In this document: in pieces, positions 24,408 to 33,525 of the stretch
How the letters are laid out: each line of letters starts with the position of its first letter
How positions within the stretch are numbered: the first letter of the stretch is position 1
Assembly (NCBI RefSeq): GCF_900103485.1
Contig: NZ_FNHW01000001.1
Location: 1,523,418 to 1,587,417, forward strand
Reading direction: 5' to 3'
From: Fictibacillus solisalsi
GTDB taxonomy: Bacteria > Bacillota > Bacilli > Bacillales > Fictibacillaceae
Length of the DNA stretch: 64,000 bases
Notes under the pieces: generated by a model
What the model saw: the letters and a program-made list of their open reading frames with translations, nothing else
What the model was told of the DNA's origin: nothing
The model's database searches: none
Made by a program: the position numbers and the translations under genes

Positions 24408-24556
24408 ATTGTGTCTCATTATTCGGTTAGTTTAGGAGATCCGGGGTGTTTCATGCTAAAAGCCATTCTTTTTGATTAAGTAAACTATAGGGCCAGTCAG
24501 CAGATCAAGCCCCATCCAATATTTAAAAGGAGAAAGACGAGGATTCGTTCCGAATT

Positions 24557-24946
24557 CTATTTTAAAAAATATTGTTCCATACTAGCCACGTCTGAAAGGT
24601 ACGTATCTATTTTAGTGATAAGTTCCGATTCAATGGTTAGCACCGTCGCTAATTCTTCTTCCAGAACACGGCCATCTTCTGAGACAGCTGAATTATGCAG
24701 TGAAAGGGTTAGCCCATTTTGACCCACAAGTATTCCATGAATTTGTGTATTCACTTTTCCGTCTACAATTGACTTGACTCGATTGATAACAGCTTCCGTT
24801 CCTTCAGCCGTCCCCGAAATTGCTCCGTTTCCAGGCAGGGTCCATTTAACCGATGGATGCAATAACTTTCGAATTCCTTCCCAATTGTGATCTTTGTACG
24901 CAGCCAGAAATTGTTCTCCAATTTCAATGTTTGATTGATTATGCAT
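24557..24946 (-). CDS. SnoaL-like / nuclear transport factor 2 family protein
   Basis: A 129-residue protein of the cone-shaped alpha+beta NTF2 fold: EIGEQFLAAYKDHNWEGIRKLLHPSVKWTLPGNG at the N-terminus, the usual order helix-helix-strand, and LSLHNSAVSEDGRVLEEELATVLTI later. Such proteins are small hydrolases, isomerases or ligand binders; the substrate is unknown. AGGAGG precedes the ATG. It diverges from the LysR gene at 25112 with 165 bases between, the classic arrangement of a LysR regulator and its target. Confidence 0.85.
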   Translation of the reverse strand: MHNQSNIEIGEQFLAAYKDHNWEGIRKLLHPSVKWTLPGNGAISGTAEGTEAVINRVKSIVDGKVNTQIHGILVGQNGLTLSLHNSAVSEDGRVLEEELATVLTIESELITKIDTYLSDVASMEQYFLK

Positions 24947-25111
24947 ATGTTGCCTCCTGATATCTTTTTTAATAACTTAAAAGGGCAAATGAACCAAAGG
25001 ATTTCTTTTTGGAGTGCCTGCAAAAATTGTACACCCTGTCAATCATCATGTAAAATGATAATAAATGATATATAAATTCGTTTTTAATGATAATAATACA
25101 AGGAGCCAAAA
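24947..25111. promoter_or_regulatory. Divergent promoter region, SnoaL-like gene and lysR
   Basis: 165-base AT-rich spacer between divergent genes. It contains ATGATAATAAATGATATATAAATT around 25051, a likely overlapping promoter. No clear T-N11-A LysR site was settled on. Confidence 0.4.
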
Positions 25112-25990
25112 ATGGAAATCAATGAGCTGCGAATTTTCCTGACTGTTGCAAGTGAGGGCAGCATAACAAAAGCCGCCCGAAAGCTCGGCTATGTACAGTC
25201 AAACGTTACTGCAAGGGTGCAACAATTAGAAACCGAGTTGAATACACAGCTTTTTTACCGCCAGAGAGGAATGTTATTAACGCCTGCAGGTGAGAAGTTA
25301 TTGAGTTATGCGGAGCAAATTATCCATTTACTTGAAGAGGCACATAAAGCCCTGAATGATTCTGAAGAACCCGTCGGCCGTCTCATGCTTGGAGCCACTT
25401 ATACCGCCTCTTCAATGTATCTTCCTTCCATACTGGCTGATTTTTTTAAACTTTATCCAAAAGTAGAATTATCGTTAATGACCGATTATTCCGCTCAATT
25501 GGTGGAAAAGATTCGTCATTTTCAACTTCATGGGGCATTAGTGAAATCGGAACTAAATGATGAAAGCATTGTGCAGGAGCTTATATTTGAAGAACAACTC
25601 GTTTTAATCAGTACACCAGAGATGAAGAATATTGAAGAAGTCTGTAATCAGCCTTTCCTCATGAATACAAAAGGCTGTCCGCAACGAGACCAGCTTGAAT
25701 CTTGGCTGAAAACAATAGGGATTCATACTATTCGATATTTAGAATTCAATCATCCCGATGCTATTATTCAAGGTGTGATTGCGGGACTTGGAGCCTCTTT
25801 GATGCCTAAGTCTTCGATTCTACCGCTTGAAAAAAAGGGGTTCGTACGTTCATTCGAAATTCCAGAACAATACAGTACCACCAAAACCTTTTTCATTCGG
25901 CACAAGGATAGTTTAATGACAAGCGCGCTTTCAAAATTAATTGAGATGCTAAAACAAAATTCTGAACATAAAAGGGAGAATTTGTATTGA
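25112..25990 (+). CDS. LysR-family transcriptional regulator
   Basis: A 292-residue protein. The N-terminal winged helix reads MEINELRIFLTVASEGSITK and AARKLGYVQSNVTARVQQLE, followed by the linker helix and the type 2 periplasmic-binding effector domain (GRLMLGATYTASSMYLP…ILADFFKLYPKVEL). Length is normal. AAGGAG precedes the ATG. It most likely controls the divergent SnoaL-like gene and perhaps itself. The effector cannot be read from the sequence. Confidence 0.92.
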   Translation: MEINELRIFLTVASEGSITKAARKLGYVQSNVTARVQQLETELNTQLFYRQRGMLLTPAGEKLLSYAEQIIHLLEEAHKALNDSEEPVGRLMLGATYTASSMYLPSILADFFKLYPKVELSLMTDYSAQLVEKIRHFQLHGALVKSELNDESIVQELIFEEQLVLISTPEMKNIEEVCNQPFLMNTKGCPQRDQLESWLKTIGIHTIRYLEFNHPDAIIQGVIAGLGASLMPKSSILPLEKKGFVRSFEIPEQYSTTKTFFIRHKDSLMTSALSKLIEMLKQNSEHKRENLY

Positions 25991-26020
25991 CTTTGCCTGG
26001 TACCCCACAAGGAGCAAAAC

Positions 26021-26054
26021 AAAAAACACCGCTGGACTTCACTCCAGCAGTGTT
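26021..26054 (-). terminator. Terminator of the TIM-barrel gene
   Basis: AACAC-GCTGGA and TCCAGC-GTGTT pair around a six-base loop; six T follow on the minus strand. Confidence 0.8.
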
Positions 26055-26122
26055 CTGTCATCGCTCTATTGATCTGTTATGAAGATATCCTTGCCTATAG
26101 ACAATTACTTGAATTCATTACT

Positions 26123-26947
26123 TTAGATGTGCTTTTTAACTATGTCTTTCACTTTATTAATACCCTTCCATACATCCCCTGGTTCGTCATAAACTAATGT
26201 TAAAGGTCCAGTGTAATCAGCGTCTCTTAGTAGAGCTAAACAGTTTTCTAGTTCTTCCTTGTCAACTTCACCATCTCGTGTAGTGAGAGCCTTTACATGG
26301 ACAGATTTACTTTTAGGAAGTGTTTCCTTTAAAGAGTCCACTTTGTTAGGACCAGAGAAGTTTCCGAAGTCACTTATTAAGCCTGTAAGGTCAGTATGTT
26401 CAAGTAAAAACAAACAATTTTCTGATGTAGACGCTAACGACCGAAAATTTTCGGTTAACACCCCTACTCCTTTTTTCTTTGCGTATGCGCATATCTCAGT
26501 AAACTGGACCGAGGCACGTTGTAAAGCTACTTTATCTTTTGGACTTGCTTCCCCGCTAACTACTCTTACGTGTTCTGCCCCTACTATTGAGGCAACATCA
26601 ATCCAACTTTTGATAAAATCCATATCCTTCTCTTTTCGGATGGGATCTGAAGTGGATATATCACCATAGTCAATCAAGAGAGCATAAAACCTTATGCCAC
26701 TCTCTTTTATGGATTGACCTAGTTTTTGTAAATAATCTAGTTCAGTAGAATGGAAATGTGCATGTACAATTTCCACTGCTTGAAATCCTTTTTCAGACAG
26801 GACGCCTGGCAGTTCTACTAGTTCAAGATTTAATGGTTGTTCCTCAACTTCTGTCACAATTTCTTTTTTATCATGATCCCATTTTGACCAAGATAAAGGT
26901 CCTAAATGTCTGTGTAAGCTCCAAGATGTTAATGATAAATAGCTCAT
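26123..26947 (-). CDS. Sugar phosphate isomerase/epimerase family TIM-barrel protein
   Basis: A 274-residue protein of the xylose-isomerase-like (AP endonuclease 2) fold. Typical strand ends are GFQAVEIVHAHF near 56, RFYALLIDYGD near 86, EHVRVVSGE near 124, GVGVLTENF near 161 and the DYTGPLTLVYDEPGD close near 246. Metal-binding Glu and His are in plausible positions. Members isomerise or epimerise sugars and inositol derivatives; the substrate is not predictable here. GAGAGGAGA precedes the ATG. No neighbouring sugar genes, single-gene unit. Confidence 0.8.
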   Translation of the reverse strand: MSYLSLTSWSLHRHLGPLSWSKWDHDKKEIVTEVEEQPLNLELVELPGVLSEKGFQAVEIVHAHFHSTELDYLQKLGQSIKESGIRFYALLIDYGDISTSDPIRKEKDMDFIKSWIDVASIVGAEHVRVVSGEASPKDKVALQRASVQFTEICAYAKKKGVGVLTENFRSLASTSENCLFLLEHTDLTGLISDFGNFSGPNKVDSLKETLPKSKSVHVKALTTRDGEVDKEELENCLALLRDADYTGPLTLVYDEPGDVWKGINKVKDIVKKHI

Positions 26948-27095
26948 ATATTCGATCTCCTCTCTTATTTATGGACCGCATCTCCTCGCTAAAATCCGTT
27001 ATGATCATATCTTATTACACTCAATCACTGCTTTTAACAATGTCTGCAACATATCCCCTCCACTCTCATTGCGCAAGTATCATACAATTGAATTT

Positions 27096-27704
27096 CTACT
27101 CCCACTTTCTTTCAGGAAGTTGTAGTTTCTCTCGTAATAAATAAACTTCATCAGAGATTAAAGTTCTAAGCTCATTGTAGTATTTATCCAAGTCTGCATG
27201 TGCTCTGTTTTTAAAAGATCCTGTTAATTCAATAACTTTTATATATGTATCTTTATCAGCATAATACGTATTCTGGACCACTAACCCAACAAATTCCTCT
27301 TGTTGTTGTGGAGTTAAATCATGAAAATAATGTGCTCCATACTCTAAATGAAATGTAGACGCCATATTATCAATCGGACCGTAAAACATAGATAGTCTTT
27401 CTTTATTTATTTCCCTTAAGTTATCTTCATCCCTAATCCTCCTTTGCTCCTCAATTGTGTCATTTATCCCTTTTACTGATGCTTTTATTGTAATCATTAC
27501 ACCAACTAATGTAATAACACCTGAAATTACTCCTCCAATGATTGCTCCCCAAAAAGAGCCAAGATATCCGATCCACGTATCTGGTGATTTTCCGGCAACT
27601 TTAAAATGACCAATAAACATTAATTCATTAGTTATAATTGGAACAATCACAGATACAACAATAATCCCAATAATAAATAAGATGTAAAACTTTTTTCCTA
27701 GCAA
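27096..27704 (-). CDS. Uncharacterised membrane-anchored protein
   Basis: A 202-residue protein with two N-terminal transmembrane helices (about 6-24 and 46-72) and a soluble charged tail starting with a helical stretch (DTIEEQRRIRDEDNLREINKERL). The tail continues with HYFHDLTPQQQEEFVGLVVQ. The start codon is TTG with AGGAG close by and AAAGGGTGG ten bases upstream. I do not recognise the family; the layout (membrane pair, then coiled coil) resembles small effector-like or phage-defence accessory proteins, without proof. Confidence 0.7.
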   Translation of the reverse strand: MLGKKFYILFIIGIIVVSVIVPIITNELMFIGHFKVAGKSPDTWIGYLGSFWGAIIGGVISGVITLVGVMITIKASVKGINDTIEEQRRIRDEDNLREINKERLSMFYGPIDNMASTFHLEYGAHYFHDLTPQQQEEFVGLVVQNTYYADKDTYIKVIELTGSFKNRAHADLDKYYNELRTLISDEVYLLREKLQLPERKWE

Positions 27705-27760
27705 TTCTCCTCAACCACCCTTTTTACCTAATGTAACTCATTACTCTTTATCTCTTTTAG

Positions 27761-27901
27761 TCAATGTGACAGAAGGCCAGGAAACATGCCATAGCGAATA
27801 CAGAATGGAGGCTTCCCCTCCTGATTCAGCTCATCTTCCGGTCTGTTGTGATGCAACACAACTTTACAGTTCAAACATCTAATAGCCCTTTTCTTTAACA
27901 A
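27761..27901 (-). CDS. Possible small zinc-ribbon-like protein
   Basis: 46 codons from TTG 27899-27901. The product reads KKRAIRCLNCKVVLHH, then RPEDELNQEGKPPFCIRYG. C-x2-C at residues 9-12 and a later Cys in a PPFCIRYG context suggest a zinc ribbon in which the fourth Cys has become Tyr. GAAGGAAAG lies close before the TTG. It may be a decayed gene. Confidence 0.35.
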   Translation of the reverse strand: MLKKRAIRCLNCKVVLHHNRPEDELNQEGKPPFCIRYGMFPGLLSH

Positions 27902-28064
27902 CTTTCCTTCGGACTACATAAATTCGCCAGAAGATGACAAAATCCTTTGATCGTGAATCAATAAAAAAGCACCTATCAAAAGGAGTTTACACTTATCTTT
28001 TGTCTATTACTTTAAGTGCAACTGTTGTTATTTTGCTCGGTGGATCAGGGAAATTCAATTTCAT

Positions 28065-28229
28065 CTAATTAATAATCTTCTCTTCACCATTCAATAACAT
28101 TATCTCTCCTGGTTGCATTTGTCCTGTCCAAGTTGGATCGATTTCTTTTAAATCATCTTTATCACCATCATGTTTAGTTGTTTGTCCAATTACGATTTTT
28201 TTGGCCCAGAATCGACATTCATTATACTA
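28065..28229 (-). pseudogene. C-terminal fragment of an unknown protein
   Basis: An open stretch reading KKIVIGQTTKHDGDKDDLKE then IDPTWTGQMQPGEIMLLNGE and ending at TAG 28065. It has coding character (acidic, Gly-Pro turns) but no start. The PTWTGQMQPGEI segment faintly resembles a LysM-type ending. Confidence 0.3.
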
Positions 28230-28261
28230 CTGAAATAGGTAAATTAAATTGACAACCACCC

Positions 28262-28584
28262 TTTGAGATTGGTGCTTTTAATCCTACTGATAATCAAATG
28301 TTACGAAAACAGCCAAGAAAAAAAGACTTTCAAGAAAGTCTTTTAAGCATTACTCGAATAGTTCATTCATTAAATCTTGTACTTCTTATCTTCGGTTTAC
28401 TGTTTTGTCTTTGAGGATGGTAATTTTATCTCCCTCTATGTTTACCCCATCTCCAGGTGAGGCATCAGCAGGAAAAAGCCTCTTCTCGAAATCTGGCGTT
28501 TTATTCCCGGTTTCAACGACTACAAGATCTTCTTCAAAGCGATCAATAATCCCTTTCATTTCTGGATCACATCCTTACTTTGGA
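28262..28584. repeat. Direct repeat, copy 1 (DUF3006 unit)
   Basis: This segment recurs at 34561-34893 in the same orientation. By hand alignment the last ~200 bases differ at seven positions; the first third has small indels. It includes the DUF3006 gene and the GACTTTCAAGAAAGTC hairpin at its left. The repeats bracket about 6 kb. Confidence 0.85.
28386..28559 (-). CDS. DUF3006-family small protein, copy 1
   Basis: A 57-residue protein: MKGIIDRFEEDLVVVETGNK, then FEKRLFPADASPGDGVNIEGDKITILKD. This is the DUF3006 layout (short beta barrel, D-R-F near the start, G-D-V/G-x-x-I near the end). DUF3006 genes usually follow a ComEC-like metallo-beta-lactamase gene; here only the last few bases of such a gene survive upstream. 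AAGGATG lies about 12 bases before the ATG. Function unknown. Only four residues differ from the copy at 34691. Confidence 0.8.
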   Translation of the reverse strand: MKGIIDRFEEDLVVVETGNKTPDFEKRLFPADASPGDGVNIEGDKITILKDKTVNRR

Positions 28585-28609
28585 GTGACTATGATCTTGG
28601 CCAACAGCT

Positions 28610-29905
28610 TTATGTTAAACGATAAATTTTACTTGGCCTGCCACGAGAGGCAGAGCCTTCAGAACCCATATACTCTGCTAACCCCACTTCTGTTAAACTG
28701 GTAACCATCCGTCTAACATTTCTTTCATCAAGACGGAGATGGGTAGCTATTTCTTTTGTTGTGAAACTTCTTAAGCCCATTCTCCTTACAATCGCTGCTA
28801 GTTTACTATACATTCGAACACTTACATTTCCTTGTTCTAACTTTTTCAGAAAATCCTTATCTTCAAGCCGATAAGAATAAGTCAACTCATCAATCTTTCC
28901 AGCAGATTCGATTATCTGCCCGTCTTCCTGAATAATTACAATTCCGTAATCTCCTCTCTCTTTGGACCACTGCATTGCACTAAGAGCATTAACCTCTGCA
29001 GCAAAGACGGTTTCTCCATAACCAATTCCAACTGCGATCGATGACCCCGATTCAAGAGAAAGTTGATCCACCGTCTGAACCAGCATGTTAATATTTCGCT
29101 CATTGGCACCACGAGAACTAAAAATAACATATCGCCCATTCCCGCGCTCCATAAGAGAACCGTCTAAAGACTCACTCAACCCAATTAATGATTCCTTAAG
29201 ACGGGTCTCCAAGTACTGTAAACGATAGGGGCTTCTTGCTTTTTCAGCAATCTTATCAAAATCATTAATATCAATAATTCCAACACTGATTTGAGTATCC
29301 TTAAAATAGAAGGCCCTTACCTTTTCCTCCAAAATTCGCATGGTTTGCTGAATTTCCAGAGTTGTAGGCGTATACCAGTAAGCTGGAACACCGGCTTCTA
29401 TCAAACCTTTATAAACCCCCTCGAAACAAGTTATCGAAACATCAATCATGCCTTCTTCCCATAAACTCAGGTGATATTTCAGTAACTCGTTTGGGTTGGT
29501 CTGCATTCCATATCTTTTAATATAGACATTAGAAACGGGGACATTAAGCTGTTCAAGTGCATCTTCTATATTTGTCTCTTCAAGCTCGTCGATGCTAACT
29601 CTTTCGACGATTACATTGTGATCAAGAGCCGTATGCAAAAAACAGCGGTAAAGACTTGCTTCTGTATGTTGAATATGTACCAATTGTTCATCAGAATTTT
29701 TTATTTTTTTTGCAATCATATAGGAAAGTTTTCCCGAAAAAAGCCAAATATCAACCTGGTCATTATTTTCTTTAACAATGGAACTTGTTTCCAGAAAATG
29801 ATTGTATGGAAATGGTAAAAATCGCAAATTCTTATCCATTTTCTTCGCGAGAGTTAAAATTCGATCTACTGAAGTTTTAGGACCTACAACTCCAATCTGA
29901 TACAT
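28610..29905 (-). CDS. Three-part transcriptional regulator with a nucleotidyl-cyclase-like central domain and C-terminal winged helix
   Basis: A 431-residue protein. N-terminal part (1-200): a Rossmann-like sensor (MYQIGVVGPKTSVDRI… and EGMIDVSITCFEGVYKGLIEAGVPA), similar in outline to PrpR-N type receptors. Middle (about 205-345): ISVGIIDINDFDKIAEKA and GRYVIFSSRGANERN, then AVGIGYGETVFAAEVNALSA, which follows the GGDEF / GTP cyclohydrolase III ferredoxin-like fold without a GGDEF loop. C-terminal (about 365-431): winged helix (TTKEIATHLRLDERNVRRMV). It diverges from the permease-lyase operon and probably controls it. Confidence 0.7.
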   Translation of the reverse strand: MYQIGVVGPKTSVDRILTLAKKMDKNLRFLPFPYNHFLETSSIVKENNDQVDIWLFSGKLSYMIAKKIKNSDEQLVHIQHTEASLYRCFLHTALDHNVIVERVSIDELEETNIEDALEQLNVPVSNVYIKRYGMQTNPNELLKYHLSLWEEGMIDVSITCFEGVYKGLIEAGVPAYWYTPTTLEIQQTMRILEEKVRAFYFKDTQISVGIIDINDFDKIAEKARSPYRLQYLETRLKESLIGLSESLDGSLMERGNGRYVIFSSRGANERNINMLVQTVDQLSLESGSSIAVGIGYGETVFAAEVNALSAMQWSKERGDYGIVIIQEDGQIIESAGKIDELTYSYRLEDKDFLKKLEQGNVSVRMYSKLAAIVRRMGLRSFTTKEIATHLRLDERNVRRMVTSLTEVGLAEYMGSEGSASRGRPSKIYRLT

Positions 29906-30007
29906 ATGTTCCTGCCTTTCAGTACCTAATCATTAAGCACTTATCTGTTTTGTAATAGGTTACACGATGATTTTCCTTTTTGTCTAGACCAATATAGCTA
30001 CTTGAAT

Positions 30008-30196
30008 TTACCTATTAAAAAAATTTTTTATAGCTTCTAGACGTATCCTATGCCCACAATCTTCACAAGTGTATTTCCCTTTCATATTCTCTTTAACTAG
30101 CTTATATTTCAATGTGCCTTCATATACTTTGAATTTTTTTCTGCAACCTATACAAATTACTTCATAATAAAAAATTTCACATCCCTCCCCTTTCAT
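30008..30196 (-). CDS. Small zinc-ribbon protein, DUF2197/YlaI-like
   Basis: A 62-residue product from ATG 30196 with two Cys pairs: ICIGC near 14-18 and YTCEDCGHRIR near 42-52, spaced as in YlaI-type DUF2197 zinc ribbons (…C-x2-C…YxC-x2-C-x-x-RI). The best ribosome binding site, GGGGAGGG, lies after this ATG, seven bases before an in-frame ATT at 30175, which would give a 55-residue protein beginning next to the first Cys pair as in other family members. Both starts are possible; GTG 30244 is less likely. Confidence 0.65.
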   Translation of the reverse strand: MKGEGCEIFYYEVICIGCRKKFKVYEGTLKYKLVKENMKGKYTCEDCGHRIRLEAIKNFFNR

Positions 30197-30244
30197 CGCT
30201 CCGTATAAAACCAAGTATAAAAAGAAACCCATGAACACTTCCAC

Positions 30245-30614
30245 TAAAATATAAATTTATTTAACCATGGTGCTGAAGACTCCCCCATCACTGTGAATGA
30301 ACTTACATTAATATTTCATGTTGCGAATTTTCGAAAAATATATTGCAAAAAACAAACTTTTCAAATAGAATTCCTTTTAGGGTAATTACCTATTATTAAC
30401 CTTATATTCTGCAATTTAGCTGCACTTTTTCATGGTTAGCCCAATGTCCTAGTTTCTTTTAATTGCTAGGCAAAATTCAACTTATGAAAGTATCAGCTAA
30501 AAATACTAGAAAGGAGCTATTAATTTTAATATTAAGCCATTGTGTTTCCAGGTCATTTGAGCAATTTCATTCTATTGTTTTGAACAAATACCCCATTGAG
30601 AAAGAGGGAATTTC
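30245..30614. promoter_or_regulatory. Regulatory spacer before the permease-lyase operon
   Basis: 370 bases, very AT-rich, no gene. A near-palindrome TAGGGTAATTACCTA at 30378-30392 (core GGTAATTACC) is a candidate operator for the divergent regulator. CCTAG…CTAGG arms near 30449-30470 form a second weak hairpin. Confidence 0.4.
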
Positions 30615-32216
30615 ATGAATCAAGAACAATATTTAAAAAAGAAAATGGGCTTTTGGTCACTTACAGCACTATCTCTTGGTGGAATTATTGGATCAAGCTG
30701 GCTTTTTGGACCATGGAATACAGCTAAACTGGCTGGACCAATAGCCATAATGTCTTGGATCATTGCTGCATTCGTCATCATGCTTATCGCCCTTGTTTAT
30801 GCTGAATTAGGAAGAGTAAAACCAGAAGCAGGCGGGCTGGCCCGTTATCCTCTTTATTCCCATGGAAAATTACTTGGTACAGTAACAAGTTTTTCAATTT
30901 GGCTTGGCTACTGCGCTACTGCACCAGTGGAATCGTCAGGAGTTATTCAATACGCTAATCAGTTCTGGCCAGGACTATACGATGTAACTAAGGAGCAACT
31001 TACTACAACAGGAATTCTCGCGTCGACAATATTAATGGTATTTTTTGTTGTTGTTAACTATTTTGGTGTGAAATTATTTTCTGTCACCAATACAATTATA
31101 ACCATTATCAAATTTATAGTACCCTTATTAACCATCATTGCTTTTTTTATGACGGGTTTTCATGCAGAGAATTATACAAGTCATGGGGTTGCCCCTAATG
31201 GATATGGAGCTGGCTTAAGTGCAATCTTAACTAGTGGCATATTTTTTGCCTATACAGGATTCGGAAATGTAATTATGATGGGCGGCGAAGTTGTAAATCC
31301 AAGACGTAATATTCCACTTGCACTTATCACATCTTTATCATTTTCCGCAATTTTATATGCTTTGCTTCAAATTGTTTTTATTGGTGCTGTTCCGCCAGAA
31401 ATGCTAGCTAACGGTTGGAGTGGAATTAAATTTGACTCTCCCTTTGCGAACTTAGCACTTATGGCTAATATGGTTTGGCTATCTTGGACCATTACAGCAG
31501 ACGCAATGATTTCCCCAACTGGTTCTGCGCTCGCCTACACTGCCGGCACTTCAAGACATGTATTTGCAATGGCGAAAAGTGGATTCCTGCCATCTTATTT
31601 TGCATCCATTAATAAAAGATTTGGGGTTCCAACACGTGCGCTTACCCTCAACTTCCTTATCGGGTTGCTTTTCTTGTTCCCTTTAAAGAGTTGGACTGCG
31701 ATAGTAGCAATTGTCGGGGCAATTGGTATTTTTAAGTACGCTTCAGCTTGTGTCACGGTAATGGTGTTTCGTAAAGTTGGTTTGACAAAAGACAACGGTA
31801 TCCCCGGCATGACTATTATTGCTCCTTTAGCCTTTACCTTTGCCACTTTGCTTATTTATTGGACAAACTGGAGCAGAGTCCAACTTGCCATTTGGGGACT
31901 AGTAATCGGACTTGCAGGGTATTTAATCGTTCATTTTATCAATAAACATAAATTGATAGAAATAATAGGCGGGATTTATCTGGTTATTTATATTTTGATG
32001 CTCGTTGGTATTTCATCAATCGGAAACTTTGGTGGTCAGGAATTTATTCCAGAACCGTTCATGTCTTATATTGTGGCAATACTAGGATTCATCTTTTACT
32101 ATTTTGCCGTTTTTAACGGTATTTGGTATATGCGAAAAAAGGGAAATATTCAAGATATAGAAAATACAGACGTAAATAAGGAGAATTCTTATGAAGCTTT
32201 GGGGAGGACGTTTTAG
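30615..32216 (+). CDS. APC-superfamily amino acid permease
   Basis: A 533-residue protein with 12-14 hydrophobic helices. The APC start SLTALSLGGIIGSSWLFGP near 14-32 contains the GIIGS substrate-binding loop, and a conserved VVNPRRNIPLALI loop lies near 230. Imports an amino acid or derivative in the cytoplasmic membrane. AAAGAGGG precedes the ATG. The last 26 bases overlap the start of the ArgH-like gene, so translation is coupled. The substrate should be what the lyase cleaves. Confidence 0.9.
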   Translation: MNQEQYLKKKMGFWSLTALSLGGIIGSSWLFGPWNTAKLAGPIAIMSWIIAAFVIMLIALVYAELGRVKPEAGGLARYPLYSHGKLLGTVTSFSIWLGYCATAPVESSGVIQYANQFWPGLYDVTKEQLTTTGILASTILMVFFVVVNYFGVKLFSVTNTIITIIKFIVPLLTIIAFFMTGFHAENYTSHGVAPNGYGAGLSAILTSGIFFAYTGFGNVIMMGGEVVNPRRNIPLALITSLSFSAILYALLQIVFIGAVPPEMLANGWSGIKFDSPFANLALMANMVWLSWTITADAMISPTGSALAYTAGTSRHVFAMAKSGFLPSYFASINKRFGVPTRALTLNFLIGLLFLFPLKSWTAIVAIVGAIGIFKYASACVTVMVFRKVGLTKDNGIPGMTIIAPLAFTFATLLIYWTNWSRVQLAIWGLVIGLAGYLIVHFINKHKLIEIIGGIYLVIYILMLVGISSIGNFGGQEFIPEPFMSYIVAILGFIFYYFAVFNGIWYMRKKGNIQDIENTDVNKENSYEALGRTF

Positions 32217-33510
32217 AAAGGAAGAGAATCAACTAATGGAGGACTTTAATAGTTCTCTTCATGTTGATAAGAGGCTTTATTCTGAAGATATTAACGGCAG
32301 TATTGCACATGTAAATATGCTTGTGAAATGCGGATTACTTACAAAGGAAGAAGGAGAAAGTATTAAAATGTCTCTTCTTTCAATATTGGAAGATATCGAT
32401 AATAGAACCTTAGCGATCGAAGGGAATTATGAAGATATTCATAGTTTCATTGAAGCAAAATTAACTGAAAGAATCGGTGAAACAGCAAAAAAACTCCATA
32501 CAGCGAGAAGCCGTAATGACCAAGTTGCTTTAGATATCAGGCTTTACGCTAAAAATAAGGCATTACAAGTGATCGGCTTTATTGAGGGTCTGCAAAATAC
32601 TCTTAAAGAAAAAGCAGAAGCAAACAATGTGATTATGCCTGGATACACCCATTTACAAAGAGCACAAGTAGTCACTCTGAAGCACCACTTAATGGCGTAT
32701 TATCAAATGCTGGATCGGGACAGAAAAAGAATTCTTAATGCGATTGAAATTCTAGACGAATGTCCGCTTGGTTGTGGAGCATTGGCAGGTACGACTCATA
32801 CGATAGACCGAAAAATGACAGCTGAAGAGTTGGGGTTTTCACGACCTGTATCCAATTTCCTTGATGGAGTCAGTGATAGAGATTATCTCCTAGAATTAAT
32901 GTCAAGTTTTTCGATTATTATGATGCATTTAAGCAGGTTAAGTGAGGAACTGGTTTTATGGAGCAGTCAAGAGTTTAAGTTTATAAGTATTGATGATGCC
33001 TATTCAACAGGCAGCAGTATTATGCCTCAAAAGAAAAACCCTGACGCAGCAGAACTTATACGAGGAAAAACAGGACGAGTATATGGTTCTCTAACTTCTC
33101 TTTTAACAACCATGAAAGGGTTGCCATTGGCCTACAACAAGGATATGCAGGAAGATAAAGAACCCTTTTTTGATACTTTGGATACTGTGTTATCTTGTCT
33201 AGAAATTATGTCAAACATGATTTCTACTATGAAGGTAAATACTAAAAATATGAAAAAGGCTGTGAAATCAGGCTTTCTCAATGCAACAGAAGTCGCTGAT
33301 TATTTAGTTAGCAAAGGGACTGCATTTAGAGATGCGCATAGTATCGTGGGTTCTATTGTTATTTATTGTGAAGATCATAATAAAGGAATCGAAGAGTTGT
33401 CTCTCGACGAATTTAAGAGTATACATCCATTAATTGAAGAAGATTTATTTGAATTTATTGATTATCAAAATATTTTAAATAAAGGGATTAAGGTTGAAAT
33501 ATTGAAATAA
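32191..33510 (+). CDS. Argininosuccinate lyase family protein (ArgH-like), probably catabolic
   Basis: A 439-residue member of the fumarase/aspartase superfamily. Signatures: MKLWGGRFRK start, TARSRNDQVALDIRLY near 108-123, MPGYTHLQRAQ near 150 and the lyase signature GSSIMPQKKNPDAAEL near 271-286. It would split an N-substituted aspartate into fumarate and an amine. No argG or other arginine gene is near, and the gene is fused to a permease by overlap, so uptake and cleavage of an external compound (argininosuccinate or an N-succinyl amine such as EDDS) fits better than arginine synthesis. AAGGAG precedes the ATG. Confidence 0.88.
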   Translation: MKLWGGRFRKEENQLMEDFNSSLHVDKRLYSEDINGSIAHVNMLVKCGLLTKEEGESIKMSLLSILEDIDNRTLAIEGNYEDIHSFIEAKLTERIGETAKKLHTARSRNDQVALDIRLYAKNKALQVIGFIEGLQNTLKEKAEANNVIMPGYTHLQRAQVVTLKHHLMAYYQMLDRDRKRILNAIEILDECPLGCGALAGTTHTIDRKMTAEELGFSRPVSNFLDGVSDRDYLLELMSSFSIIMMHLSRLSEELVLWSSQEFKFISIDDAYSTGSSIMPQKKNPDAAELIRGKTGRVYGSLTSLLTTMKGLPLAYNKDMQEDKEPFFDTLDTVLSCLEIMSNMISTMKVNTKNMKKAVKSGFLNATEVADYLVSKGTAFRDAHSIVGSIVIYCEDHNKGIEELSLDEFKSIHPLIEEDLFEFIDYQNILNKGIKVEILK

Positions 33511-33525
33511 ACTAGTTTTATTAAG

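Noticed and set aside
28405-28704. 99-codon plus-strand ORF (and its twin at 34710-34991)
   Set aside because: They are antisense to the two DUF3006 genes, which have the recognisable protein; the duplication of the shadow is explained by the direct repeat.
32191-33510. Biosynthetic argininosuccinate lyase
   Set aside because: No argG or other arginine gene is near and the gene overlaps a permease; the family call is kept but the pathway name is not.
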